The notes: generated from the sequence alone by a model not told the origin. Numbered from the stretch's first letter, positions 1 through 6,254 are shown. The stretch is DNA of 7,850 nt from Methylomonas sp. (GCA_026988195.1 JALSLS010000416.1:1-7850), one strand, 5' to 3'. A program made the numbers and translations.

Positions 1-92
1 TTAAATCCCATTATCGCCTGATTTCATTTAGAAACCTTAAAAGAATAAATTTACCCACTGAGGGGTTCACTGCTGTTAAGGTAAGGAGATAA

Positions 93-161
93 GTAGGATG
101 TGCTGAGGAACGAAGCGCATCAACGGCAAGCGATGCGCTTCCTATCGTCAGCACATCCTAC
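93..161. repeat. Paired REP element (BIME-like) downstream of the second receptor
   Basis: A 69 bp palindrome has perfect 14 bp ends, GTAGGATGTGCTGA at 93-106 and TCAGCACATCCTAC at 148-161, plus inner arms GCGCATC (115-121) and GATGCGC (132-138). Each half can form its own hairpin (GATGTGC pairing with GCGCATC through one wobble) with a GTAG foot. It shares the GTAGGATG edge and layout with the element at 6170-6250 but differs inside. It lies about 80 bp after the receptor stop and could also act as a transcript-end hairpin. Confidence 0.8.
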
Positions 162-241
162 ACCAATTTGCTTAATTTATTGGTAGAAATCGTTTTGTAC
201 GGGGTAAGGCAACCAGCAACAAATACCCCATAGCCATTAAT

Positions 242-1438
242 TTAGAATAGTTCAATATCCCCTTCATCCATTGAAGATTGTAAAACGGCTTTTTTATCTT
301 TTACTTTCCATTGTTGCTTCATTTCATTTAACCGAATGACACCTTGATCTAACTCGTGCCCCCAATGCCCCGACTCTTCAATTTTAAAGGTACCTAAACC
401 TATTTTAACTTCATCACTCACCGCTTTAAAATGTTGGGTATTTAGCTCTAAAAACTCAATCATTTGTCTAGCCATATCTTCAAATTGTAACCCTCTTATA
501 GCCTTACCAACGCTATTATCAATTTGACTCGTCATACTCGATACTTCGGCTATTTTTAGTGCTATATCTTCGTTTATTTTAGCAATACCCACCATCATGC
601 CATCAATATTAGATTTTGAAGTAATAGCAACATTCATATCTTTAGATGCCATGCTCTGAATCATATCTTGAGCCAACGTGATGTTTTTCTTAGAAGCATT
701 AACAACAACTCTTATCTCTTCACTAAATTTATCTGAATTTCGAGATAAATTACGAACCTCATCAGCCACAACAGCAAAACCTCTACCTGCTTCCCCCGCT
801 CTAGCTGCTTCAATAGCGGCATTTAAAGCTAATAAATTAGTCTGATCGGCAATACCCTGAACATCAGTCAAAAGTGTTTCAACCTGAGACATATGCTCCC
901 CTACATCATTAATAACACCTACCATTTCCATACTTTGCTTACTGACCAGTAAAATATGCTCAATAAAAAACTTAAGTACATCATCAGTTTCTTTGGCAAA
1001 TTTAGTAAAATTCAACCCCTTGTCAGCACTATTTTCACTTTCCCCCAAACTATTCATTAAGCTAAGTACTACAGCTGATTGTCCAGATGTCAGCCCATGT
1101 AAATCAGTAAAACTTCCCGACATAGTCTGTACAGCATCGGCAACAACCGTTTTTAATTGAGCTAACTCCTGATGACAAGACATAACCTCTTGCTCCATAC
1201 ACAACTCTACACCCGCAATATATTGATCAATTTTTTGGTGAAGTTGGTCAATATCTACCCCAGATTCTTGCTCAGATACTTTTAAGGAGTTTTTAGCTTG
1301 ATAAATATAAACCAGACTTATAACAAAAATAATAGGTAAGGCGACCCAATAAAGTATATCCGTGGTAATAACAATGGGCAATAACATGCTTATTATAAAT
1401 AAAATAAACAAAATCCAAACTTGCTTTAAAAACAACAT
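242..1438 (-). CDS. Two-transmembrane chemoreceptor-like protein lacking a sensory domain
   Basis: This 398-residue protein has an MCP signalling domain. Two hydrophobic helices at about 6-25 and 28-47 are joined by only a few residues, so there is no periplasmic ligand domain, and no HAMP is recognisable. A helical region leads to the hairpin tip DQTNLLALNAAIEAARAGE near 199-217, with GRGFAVVADEVRNLSRNS after it. The descending helix carries GLQFEDMARQMI (D321, Q325), which resembles the CheZ phosphatase motif FQDLTGQVI. The C-terminus is an unusual 70-residue extension ending DEGDIELF, close to the CheD tail. AAGG lies 7 nt before the ATG (1446-1449). The gene is separated from cheB by a terminator and a 161 bp repeat, so it may be its own transcript, but I see no convincing promoter. 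It could signal from a membrane or cytoplasmic cue, or act as an accessory array protein. Confidence 0.88.
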   Translation of the reverse strand: MLFLKQVWILFILFIISMLLPIVITTDILYWVALPIIFVISLVYIYQAKNSLKVSEQESGVDIDQLHQKIDQYIAGVELCMEQEVMSCHQELAQLKTVVADAVQTMSGSFTDLHGLTSGQSAVVLSLMNSLGESENSADKGLNFTKFAKETDDVLKFFIEHILLVSKQSMEMVGVINDVGEHMSQVETLLTDVQGIADQTNLLALNAAIEAARAGEAGRGFAVVADEVRNLSRNSDKFSEEIRVVVNASKKNITLAQDMIQSMASKDMNVAITSKSNIDGMMVGIAKINEDIALKIAEVSSMTSQIDNSVGKAIRGLQFEDMARQMIEFLELNTQHFKAVSDEVKIGLGTFKIEESGHWGHELDQGVIRLNEMKQQWKVKDKKAVLQSSMDEGDIELF

Positions 1439-1459
1439 TTACAGGCCTTGTTAAGTTAT

Positions 1460-1620
1460 GGAACGTGCATGAAACAACTTCCCGATTTCTAACGTGTCTT
1501 TTTGCTCCAGATGGAATGATCTCATTCGTTGCGTAGCTTAGCTATGCGCCTCATGAGATCATTCCACCTGAAACAAAAATCCTACGTTATAATTTCGGGA
1601 AGTTATTCCATACACGCTCC
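1460..1620. repeat. 161 bp MITE-like palindrome between cheB and the second receptor
   Basis: The two halves are imperfect inverted copies of each other around a centre near 1539. Matching arms include AACTTCCCGA (1476-1485) with TCGGGAAGTT (1595-1604), and TGGAATGATCTCAT (1512-1525) with ATGAGATCATTCCA (1553-1566). The outer edges GGAACGTG and CACGCTCC also pair with one mismatch. There is no coding capacity. The length, the terminal inverted repeats and the intergenic site suggest a non-autonomous mobile element. I see no clear target-site duplication. Confidence 0.8.
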
Positions 1621-1632
1621 AAAGGGAGGTGG

Positions 1633-1659
1633 AAAAAAACAATCAGCCAATCTTGGCTG
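1633..1659 (-). terminator. Rho-independent terminator after cheB
   Basis: Read on the minus strand, CAGCCA-AGAT-TGGCTG forms a 6 bp stem with a 4 nt loop. It is followed by ATTG and then seven consecutive T residues (1633-1639 on the plus strand). It begins about 10 bp after the cheB stop and lies before the large repeat, so it should end the main chemotaxis transcript. Confidence 0.75.
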
Positions 1660-1669
1660 GTATTCATTT

Positions 1670-2755
1670 TCAGCCCCCTAAAGTTAAAATTTTTGCAGCT
1701 ACTTTATCAAGTGGCAACACATGATCAGCTGCACCTAATTTAAATGCCTCACCTGGCATACCCCAGACTACACTACTAGCTTCATCCTGAACAATATTAA
1801 CCGCCCCAGCCTGTTTCATTTCCAGCATTGCTTGAGCACCATCGGCCCCCATTCCGGTGAGCATAACACCAATAGCATTACTCCCCACATTTTGTGCAAC
1901 TGATCGAAACATAACCTCTACAGAGGGTTTATGTCGGTTAACAGGGGGGCCATCATTTAATTTACAAATATATCGAGCACCATCCCTTATTATCATTAAA
2001 TGTTTATCACCAGGGGCAATATAGATATTACCCGATAAGATTTGCTGTCCATCATGAGCGATGCAAGCAGTCATCTGTGTTACCTCATTAACATGTTTGG
2101 CAAATGAGGCACTAAATGCTGCCGGCAAGTGTTGAGATACAACAATAGCTGGAGTTGAAGCAGGTAAACCGATCACCATTTCTTTCAGTGCTTCAGTCCC
2201 TCCAGTTGATGAGCCTAAGGCTATAATTTTATCCGTTGTCCTAAAGTGAGTTTTGCTAGGTTTAGCTTTTAAAATAGCGTCAGCCGAATGTTTGGCTGGA
2301 GCAGAGGATATCGCTGTGTTAACAACTTTTTTATTATCAAGCGCTCTAACACGAGCCTTTGCTGCCATTTTAACTTTAGCAATAATGTCTTCTGCGTACT
2401 CATTGAGTGAATTTGAAACATCTACTTTTGGTTTAGCTACAAAATCAACAGCACCCAGTTCTAATGCTTCTAATGTTACAGCTGCACCTTTCTCAGTTAA
2501 GGTCGAAATCATCACAACAGGCATGGGTCTTAATCGCATTAAATTACGTAAAAAAGTCAGCCCATCCATCCTAGGCATTTCAATATCTAAAGTTAACACA
2601 TCAGGATTAAGCTTTTTGATTTTGTCTCTAGCCACTATCGGGTCAACAGCTGAGCCCACCACTTCAATATCGTCAGAAGCGCTAAAAATTTTAGTCAACA
2701 TTTGTCTAATTAATGCCGAATCATCAATAATTAATAACCGTATTTTTTTATTCAT
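1670..2755 (-). CDS. cheB: CheB, response-regulator receptor methylesterase/deamidase
   Basis: CheB removes methyl groups from receptor glutamates after phosphorylation by CheA and closes the adaptation loop with CheR. The 361-residue protein is full length. The receiver domain (about 4-125) has acidic D11/D12, phospho-acceptor D57 in LTLDIEMPRMDG, switch S84 and K108 before P109. An A/K-rich linker of about 45 residues leads to the methylesterase domain (about 175-361). There the catalytic triad reads S183 (GSSTGG), H209 (SQHLPAAF) and D305 (GMGADGA), with the same spacings as E. coli S164/H190/D286. A good site, GGGGAG, lies 8 nt before the ATG (2764-2769). A rho-independent terminator follows the stop, so cheB is probably the last gene of the main unit. 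Confidence 0.97.
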   Translation of the reverse strand: MNKKIRLLIIDDSALIRQMLTKIFSASDDIEVVGSAVDPIVARDKIKKLNPDVLTLDIEMPRMDGLTFLRNLMRLRPMPVVMISTLTEKGAAVTLEALELGAVDFVAKPKVDVSNSLNEYAEDIIAKVKMAAKARVRALDNKKVVNTAISSAPAKHSADAILKAKPSKTHFRTTDKIIALGSSTGGTEALKEMVIGLPASTPAIVVSQHLPAAFSASFAKHVNEVTQMTACIAHDGQQILSGNIYIAPGDKHLMIIRDGARYICKLNDGPPVNRHKPSVEVMFRSVAQNVGSNAIGVMLTGMGADGAQAMLEMKQAGAVNIVQDEASSVVWGMPGEAFKLGAADHVLPLDKVAAKILTLGG

Positions 2756-2775
2756 CCCTCTAACTCCCCAAATTC

Positions 2776-3414
2776 CTAAAACAATTCAACATCACTAACA
2801 ACTTCAATATCTTTAATCGATGAACGATATTGTTTCTCACGCGAAGCAATTGTTTCATTATGTAGGTCTTTAATTTTTTTCATCCGAACCTTCCCTGTTT
2901 TAGGAAAGTAAATGACCTTCCTAGGGTAAATATCACCCAAATCTTTAGAAACTAGTTTTAAGGCTTCAGTATCGATATATTCCAAAGAAAAGTTTATATT
3001 TTTCTGCCCCACATCCCCTAAAGTTGGAATGATTTTTCCGCCGCCAAACAGTTTAACTTCCAAGTTTTTTCTTTTACCGCCATGAGCTAAAATCATATTA
3101 ATTAAATGCTCCATGGCATAGTTACCATAGCGAGTTGCATTACCTACAACCGATTCCAGTCCCGCATTTAATTTATGCTCATTAGTTTCAGGGAGCATAA
3201 AATGATTCATTCCCCCTACCCCCGTTTCTTTGTCACGAATACAAGCTGAAATGCACGAACCCAGTACAGTAGTAATACCTTCATTGTCGGTTGTTACATA
3301 ATACTCACCAGGTAATATTTTTGCACAAACAAGATCAAACTCTTTATCCCAATAGCGTTTAATATTGCTAAATTCATTTATAGAAGGTGCTGTTAATATT
3401 GGTTTATGACTCAT
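2776..3414 (-). CDS. cheD: CheD, chemoreceptor glutamine deamidase
   Basis: CheD deamidates receptor glutamines and in many species also tunes adaptation with CheC or other partners. The 212-residue product has the family core TTVLGSCISACIRDKETGVG followed by GMNHFMLPE. The catalytic set by comparison with Thermotoga CheD is C54, H71 and T48, with the same C-to-H spacing of 17. I start at the ATG at 3414, which has AGGA 5 nt upstream and begins MSHKPILTAP. The frame extends upstream to an ATG at 3507, but those 31 extra residues are translated from a palindromic repeat and do not look like CheD. The protein ends in SDVELF, almost the same tail as the second receptor (GDIELF). It is followed by cheB after 20 bp. 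Confidence 0.94.
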   Translation of the reverse strand: MSHKPILTAPSINEFSNIKRYWDKEFDLVCAKILPGEYYVTTDNEGITTVLGSCISACIRDKETGVGGMNHFMLPETNEHKLNAGLESVVGNATRYGNYAMEHLINMILAHGGKRKNLEVKLFGGGKIIPTLGDVGQKNINFSLEYIDTEALKLVSKDLGDIYPRKVIYFPKTGKVRMKKIKDLHNETIASREKQYRSSIKDIEVVSDVELF

Positions 3415-3419
3415 AAATT

Positions 3420-3424
3420 TCCTA
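3420..3424 (-). promoter_or_regulatory. Ribosome binding site of cheD
   Basis: TAGGA on the minus strand stands 5 nt before the ATG at 3414. It supports this start over the in-frame ATG at 3507 inside the repeat. Confidence 0.65.
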
Positions 3425-3441
3425 TTTACTTCTTTCCATAG

Positions 3442-3541
3442 GTAACCATTCAGTTCTCCTCCTTGGAAAAGAGGGATTAGGGGAGATTTCATTAGCCCCC
3501 CCCTCAATCCCCCTTTTTCAAAAGGGGAGGTGAACGGTTAC
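3442..3541. repeat. 100 bp MITE-like palindrome between cheR and cheD
   Basis: Its ends are GTAACCATTCA (3442-3452) and TGAACGGTTAC (3531-3541), an inverted pair with 10 of 11 matches. Inside are C-rich and G-rich arms (AAAAGAGGGATTAGGGGAG against CCCCCTCAATCCCCCTTTTT) that pair imperfectly. On the minus strand it translates as a KSPLIPLFQGG-like string, a common sign of a dispersed repeat read as protein, and this produces the false N-terminal extension of cheD. Confidence 0.8.
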
Positions 3542-3549
3542 TTCTATAA

Positions 3550-4383
3550 TTATTTTATTTTTTTATAAATGGTATTGCCAATCAAATCAAAGCAGGTATC
3601 AAGTTGATTAAGTGATTCTGAGTGCCCAATAAATAAATGTGAACCTATAGCAAGAAAACGGCCATACTTTTGTGCTAACTGCTCCTTTGTATCTCGGTCG
3701 AAATAAATAAGTACATTCCGACAAAAAATAAAATCAAAGTTGTTTTTCATCGGCCAGTCTTGCATTAAATTAAGCTGTTTAAACTGTATTAAAGCTTGTA
3801 AAGCAGGATTAACACGTACTTTAACCGCATTTTTCCCAGTCCCTTTCTTAAACCATCGTTCAATGGTCTTATTAGGTAAGCCTTCAACCCGATCATTTGT
3901 GTATATACCTGTTGCTGCTGTTTGTAAAACATTAGTATCCAGATCTGTAGCAAGAATTTTAACATCCCAGCCACTAGGGATATTTTCCAATAATGTCATC
4001 GCTATAGAATAGGGTTCTTCCCCCGTAGAGCAACCTGCAGACCAAACCCTTATGGTTTTTTTTGCACTATTTCTTTTTAGTACTTCAGGAATAATAGTAT
4101 CTTTCACGTACTCAAAATGATGTTTTTCTCTAAAAAAAGAGGTCAAATTAGTTGTTACTGCGTTAATAAATTCAGTAAACTCTTTATCTGGGTTATCTTT
4201 AAGGTATTGACAATATTCTTTAAAATTAGATAACCCATGAAGCCTTAACCTTTTTGACAACCTAGAGTAGAACATATCAAATTTATCATCAGGAACTAAA
4301 ATACCTGAATGTTCATTGGATATCTTTCTTAGAAAGTCAAAGTCATCTCTAGTATATAAAAACTCACGTTGTGAATCTGACAC
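3550..4383 (-). CDS. cheR: CheR, chemoreceptor glutamate methyltransferase
   Basis: CheR methylates receptor glutamates using S-adenosylmethionine and drives adaptation opposite to CheB. An N-terminal helical domain carries the conserved NAVTTNLTSFFRE stretch (about residues 74-86). The Rossmann domain contains WSAGCSTGEEPYSIAM (SAM-binding motif I, about 114-129) and FCRNVLIYFD. A beta-subdomain (GIYTNDRVEGLPNK... GTGKNAVKVRV) lies between them; this is the part that binds C-terminal receptor pentapeptides in Salmonella CheR, fitting the EWEDF tail of the upstream receptor. The length of 277 residues is normal. There is no ATG. Two in-frame GTG codons lie at 4389 and 4383. AGAGG (4390-4394) abuts the first but stands 6 nt from the second, so I chose 4383. 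The 4389 start would add only two residues. The gene begins about 30 bp after the STAS stop. Confidence 0.95.
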   Translation of the reverse strand: MSDSQREFLYTRDDFDFLRKISNEHSGILVPDDKFDMFYSRLSKRLRLHGLSNFKEYCQYLKDNPDKEFTEFINAVTTNLTSFFREKHHFEYVKDTIIPEVLKRNSAKKTIRVWSAGCSTGEEPYSIAMTLLENIPSGWDVKILATDLDTNVLQTAATGIYTNDRVEGLPNKTIERWFKKGTGKNAVKVRVNPALQALIQFKQLNLMQDWPMKNNFDFIFCRNVLIYFDRDTKEQLAQKYGRFLAIGSHLFIGHSESLNQLDTCFDLIGNTIYKKIK

Positions 4384-4389
4384 AGTCAC

Positions 4390-4394
4390 CCTCT
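4390..4394 (-). promoter_or_regulatory. Ribosome binding site of cheR
   Basis: AGAGG on the minus strand touches the GTG at 4389 but lies 6 nt before the in-frame GTG at 4383. The spacing favours 4383 as the true start. Confidence 0.65.
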
Positions 4395-4414
4395 TTGGCT
4401 AAATGAATAAGGCA

Positions 4415-4921
4415 TTAAAAAAATCCTGCTGCAGCTTGGTCTATATCAAGCATTTCGGCTATACCTAATAACTCCGCAGCTTCAATAAACTTATCAGTAG
4501 GAAAATCAAAAATAAGTTCTTTTCCCTGTTTAATGACTGTTTGTTTTAAAACAATTAATAACTGTAAAGATGCTGTGTCAACGGATACCACGGCAGATGC
4601 ATCAAGCTCAATTTTACTATGATTTTCTAACAACAGTAATAACTGCTCATACAAATGATTTACATTTTGAATATTAAGTGTTCCATCTAATATCAGTATA
4701 TTATCTTCACCTAATGAAGTTTCATTTTCAATTATCGGCTCAACAAGCTGTTCAATACTAGCCTTATTATCATCGTTTACGGTGTCAGTCACCTTTTCAG
4801 CTTCAATAACGGGGGTATCCACCGCCTTCTGCTTCTGTATGATTTCGGTTTCTTCACCTTCACCGTCCATCCACGCAAGAGGATCAAAACCAATTAAACC
4901 TTTATCATCTTTTTCTGCCAT
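4415..4921 (-). CDS. STAS-domain protein with acidic N-terminal tail
   Basis: The protein has 168 residues. A low-complexity acidic tail (1-72) carries a short hydrophobic motif, GFDPLAWM, at 11-18. A STAS (SpoIIAA/MlaB-like) domain follows at about 73-162. The STAS signature loop reads SVDTASLQLL (113-122). The serine that is phosphorylated in SpoIIAA-type anti-anti-sigma factors aligns with A117 by my reading, with T116 just before it, so a classical phospho-switch looks unlikely. MlaB-type domains carry a similar VDTAGL. The start overlaps the parA stop by one nucleotide and has a strong site (AAGGAAAGG, 7 nt spacing, 4929-4937), so it is made together with the ATPase. STAS domains mediate protein-protein contacts. 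A role as ParA partner or array adaptor is inference only. STAS proteins are often found in chemotaxis clusters, but I do not know a defined function for this one. Confidence 0.85.
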   Translation of the reverse strand: MAEKDDKGLIGFDPLAWMDGEGEETEIIQKQKAVDTPVIEAEKVTDTVNDDNKASIEQLVEPIIENETSLGEDNILILDGTLNIQNVNHLYEQLLLLLENHSKIELDASAVVSVDTASLQLLIVLKQTVIKQGKELIFDFPTDKFIEAAELLGIAEMLDIDQAAAGFF

Positions 4922-5682
4922 TACATTACCTTTCCTTCCAAAAAGTCTTTAGCCAGGTTTCTAAAATCTCTTGCTGACCGACTTCCAGGGCGATATTCGA
5001 GTATTGTTTTTCCAAAACTTGGACATTCTGCTAACAGTGCGGTTTCTCTAATCACTGTGCTCAGTACTTGATTAGGAAAGTAATTCAACATTGTTTTCAG
5101 CACCTCTTTAGATATTCGTCTTGTAGTTACATATCTAGACATAACTAAAGATAGCTTATATTTCTTCTTTAATACCTTTTCAAAACGTTTAATCGTTCCC
5201 ATCATATGAGATAAACCTTGTAATGCTAGAAAATCACTTGTCATAGGTATTAAAATTTCATCGGCTGCAAATAAAGCATTAGCCACTAAAACACCTGATG
5301 ATGGAGGGCAATCAATAAATACAAAGTCCTGATCACTCAAATTGTCATGTAAAGATTTGCGTAATAAATCTCCCCGTTTAGCCCCACCTTCTGACAACTG
5401 TTCAATCTGTTGCAATTTAGGTCCGGCCACTATCAACTGTAAATTTTCTCTAACAGGTATTAACATTTTAGTGATTTCAGCCTCACCCAACATAATCTCA
5501 TCAAGTCCAGAACATTTAGGATTGATAACCCCAAAAGAAACCGCCAAATGCCCTTGAGGATCCAAGTCAATAACGGTTACTTTTTTGCCCGACTTAGCTA
5601 AAGCATGGGTTAAATTAGTCGATGTAGTTGTTTTACCAACCCCACCTTTTTGATTAATAATGGCAACTACTCTTTTAGCCAT
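4921..5682 (-). CDS. ParA/MinD-family ATPase of the chemotaxis cluster
   Basis: This is a 253-residue P-loop ATPase of the short ParA type, without an N-terminal DNA-binding domain. The deviant Walker A KGGVGKTT is at 12-19 (signature K12, catalytic K17), the Walker A' region VIDLDPQG at 37-44 with D41, and the Walker B-like FVFIDCPPS at 120-128. ParA homologues inside chemotaxis loci position or partition arrays: Vibrio ParC (with ParP) and Rhodobacter sphaeroides PpfA (with the receptor TlpT). I infer the same class of role here from sequence and location between cheW and a STAS gene. No parB or parP is visible, so the partner is unknown. No clear Shine-Dalgarno precedes the ATG, which lies 2 bp after the cheW stop, consistent with translational coupling. 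Its stop overlaps the next start as TAATG. Chromosome or plasmid segregation is less likely in this setting. Confidence 0.92.
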   Translation of the reverse strand: MAKRVVAIINQKGGVGKTTTSTNLTHALAKSGKKVTVIDLDPQGHLAVSFGVINPKCSGLDEIMLGEAEITKMLIPVRENLQLIVAGPKLQQIEQLSEGGAKRGDLLRKSLHDNLSDQDFVFIDCPPSSGVLVANALFAADEILIPMTSDFLALQGLSHMMGTIKRFEKVLKKKYKLSLVMSRYVTTRRISKEVLKTMLNYFPNQVLSTVIRETALLAECPSFGKTILEYRPGSRSARDFRNLAKDFLEGKVM

Positions 5683-5684
5683 TA

Positions 5685-6155
5685 CTAAGCAGAAATGCCG
5701 GCAAACTCTTCTGAGTCTAATAATTTATCTGAATCAAGCAGCATAACCATCTGTTTATTCCCAACAAACATACCCCGCATATAACGGGTATCTATTTTAG
5801 AGCCTAGTTTTGGTGACTGTTTTATCTCATCCAGTTTTATTTCTAAAACATCAGAAACAGCATCAGCCACTATCCCCATCACATTGCTCCCTTGTGTATT
5901 TTCTACACATAAAACAATAACAACTGTCACAGGAGAGTATTCTGTTTTTTCCATTCCAAATCGTTCGCGTAAATCAATAATAGGGACAATTGAGCCACGT
6001 AAATTTAAAGCTCCTTTAATAAAGTCTGGAGTATTTGGAATATTTCTTACGGGTTCCCAACCCCTAATCTCTTGAACTTTAAGAATTTCAACACCATAAG
6101 CCTCACCTGCTAGCTCAAAGGTTAAAAATTGTTCTATTTTGGAATCATTACTCAT
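5685..6155 (-). CDS. cheW: CheW coupling protein
   Basis: CheW is the cytoplasmic adaptor that links receptors to the CheA kinase. The 156-residue product is a single CheW domain of normal length. It shows the N-terminal QFLTFELAGEAYGVEI strand pattern, the NLRG motif at 51-54 and PIIDLR at 58-63, all typical of the family. I chose the ATG at 6155 over the in-frame ATG at 6182. The upstream one sits inside a palindromic repeat and adds only MSILLRNIN, whereas MSNDSKIEQFLTF is a normal CheW beginning. The ribosome binding site for 6155 is weak (GAGA, 9 nt away). The gene lies about 100 bp after the receptor, separated by a repeat, and its TAG is 2 bp before the parA ATG, which suggests coupling with the downstream ATPase. 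Confidence 0.95.
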   Translation of the reverse strand: MSNDSKIEQFLTFELAGEAYGVEILKVQEIRGWEPVRNIPNTPDFIKGALNLRGSIVPIIDLRERFGMEKTEYSPVTVVIVLCVENTQGSNVMGIVADAVSDVLEIKLDEIKQSPKLGSKIDTRYMRGMFVGNKQMVMLLDSDKLLDSEEFAGISA

Positions 6156-6164
6156 ATTAATATT

Positions 6165-6168
6165 TCTC
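6165..6168 (-). promoter_or_regulatory. Weak ribosome binding site of cheW
   Basis: GAGA on the minus strand lies 9 nt before the ATG at 6155, just outside the repeat edge at 6170. It is the only candidate site for that start, and it is weak. Confidence 0.4.
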
Positions 6169-6169
6169 A

Positions 6170-6250
6170 GTAGGATGGACAAAGGTGGTACGACGTGCCC
6201 ATCATTATGGGGTCATGCTGATGGGCACGCTATCGCTTTGCCCATCCTAC
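6170..6250. repeat. Paired REP element (BIME-like) between the receptor and cheW
   Basis: This is an 81 bp imperfect palindrome bounded by GTAGGATGG (6170-6178) and CCATCCTAC (6242-6250). Each half can also fold alone: the right half has a perfect 8 bp stem, GATGGGCA at 6220-6227 with TGCCCATC at 6239-6246, and a GTAG foot on the outer side. Two inverted hairpins with GTAG feet is the layout of REP pairs mobilised by RAYT (TnpA-REP) transposases. The element fills most of the gap between the receptor stop and cheW, and it supplies the false upstream cheW start at 6182. Confidence 0.8.
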
Positions 6251-6254
6251 AGTA

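Noticed and set aside
1..92. Short open stretches: plus strand from base 3 to 94, and an 8-codon minus-strand ATG ending at base 1
   Set aside because: Too short, no recognisable protein, and the plus-strand frame is open only by lack of stops over 30 codons. It could be the tail of a gene beyond the left edge, but nothing supports it.
93..161. CRISPR-like repeat
   Set aside because: Only a single palindromic unit is present, with no regular spacer array.
162..184. ACCAAT...ATTGGT inverted repeat as a terminator of the second receptor
   Set aside because: Only a 6 bp AT-rich stem with an 11 nt loop and no T-run on the minus strand. The REP pair beside it is a stronger hairpin.
174..236. 21-codon minus-strand ATG frame just downstream of the second receptor
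   Set aside because: No ribosome binding site could be made out, and the product matches nothing I recognise. A chance frame is more likely.
1439..1640. A TATAAC -10-like box in the 161 bp repeat as promoter of the second receptor
   Set aside because: No -35 box at a suitable distance and no sigma-28 type flagellar promoter pattern. Not enough to call.
2253..2798. Long plus-strand open frame of 181 codons opposite cheB
   Set aside because: It is the antisense shadow of cheB and the end of cheD, with no domain or ribosome site. cheB has intact receiver and esterase motifs.
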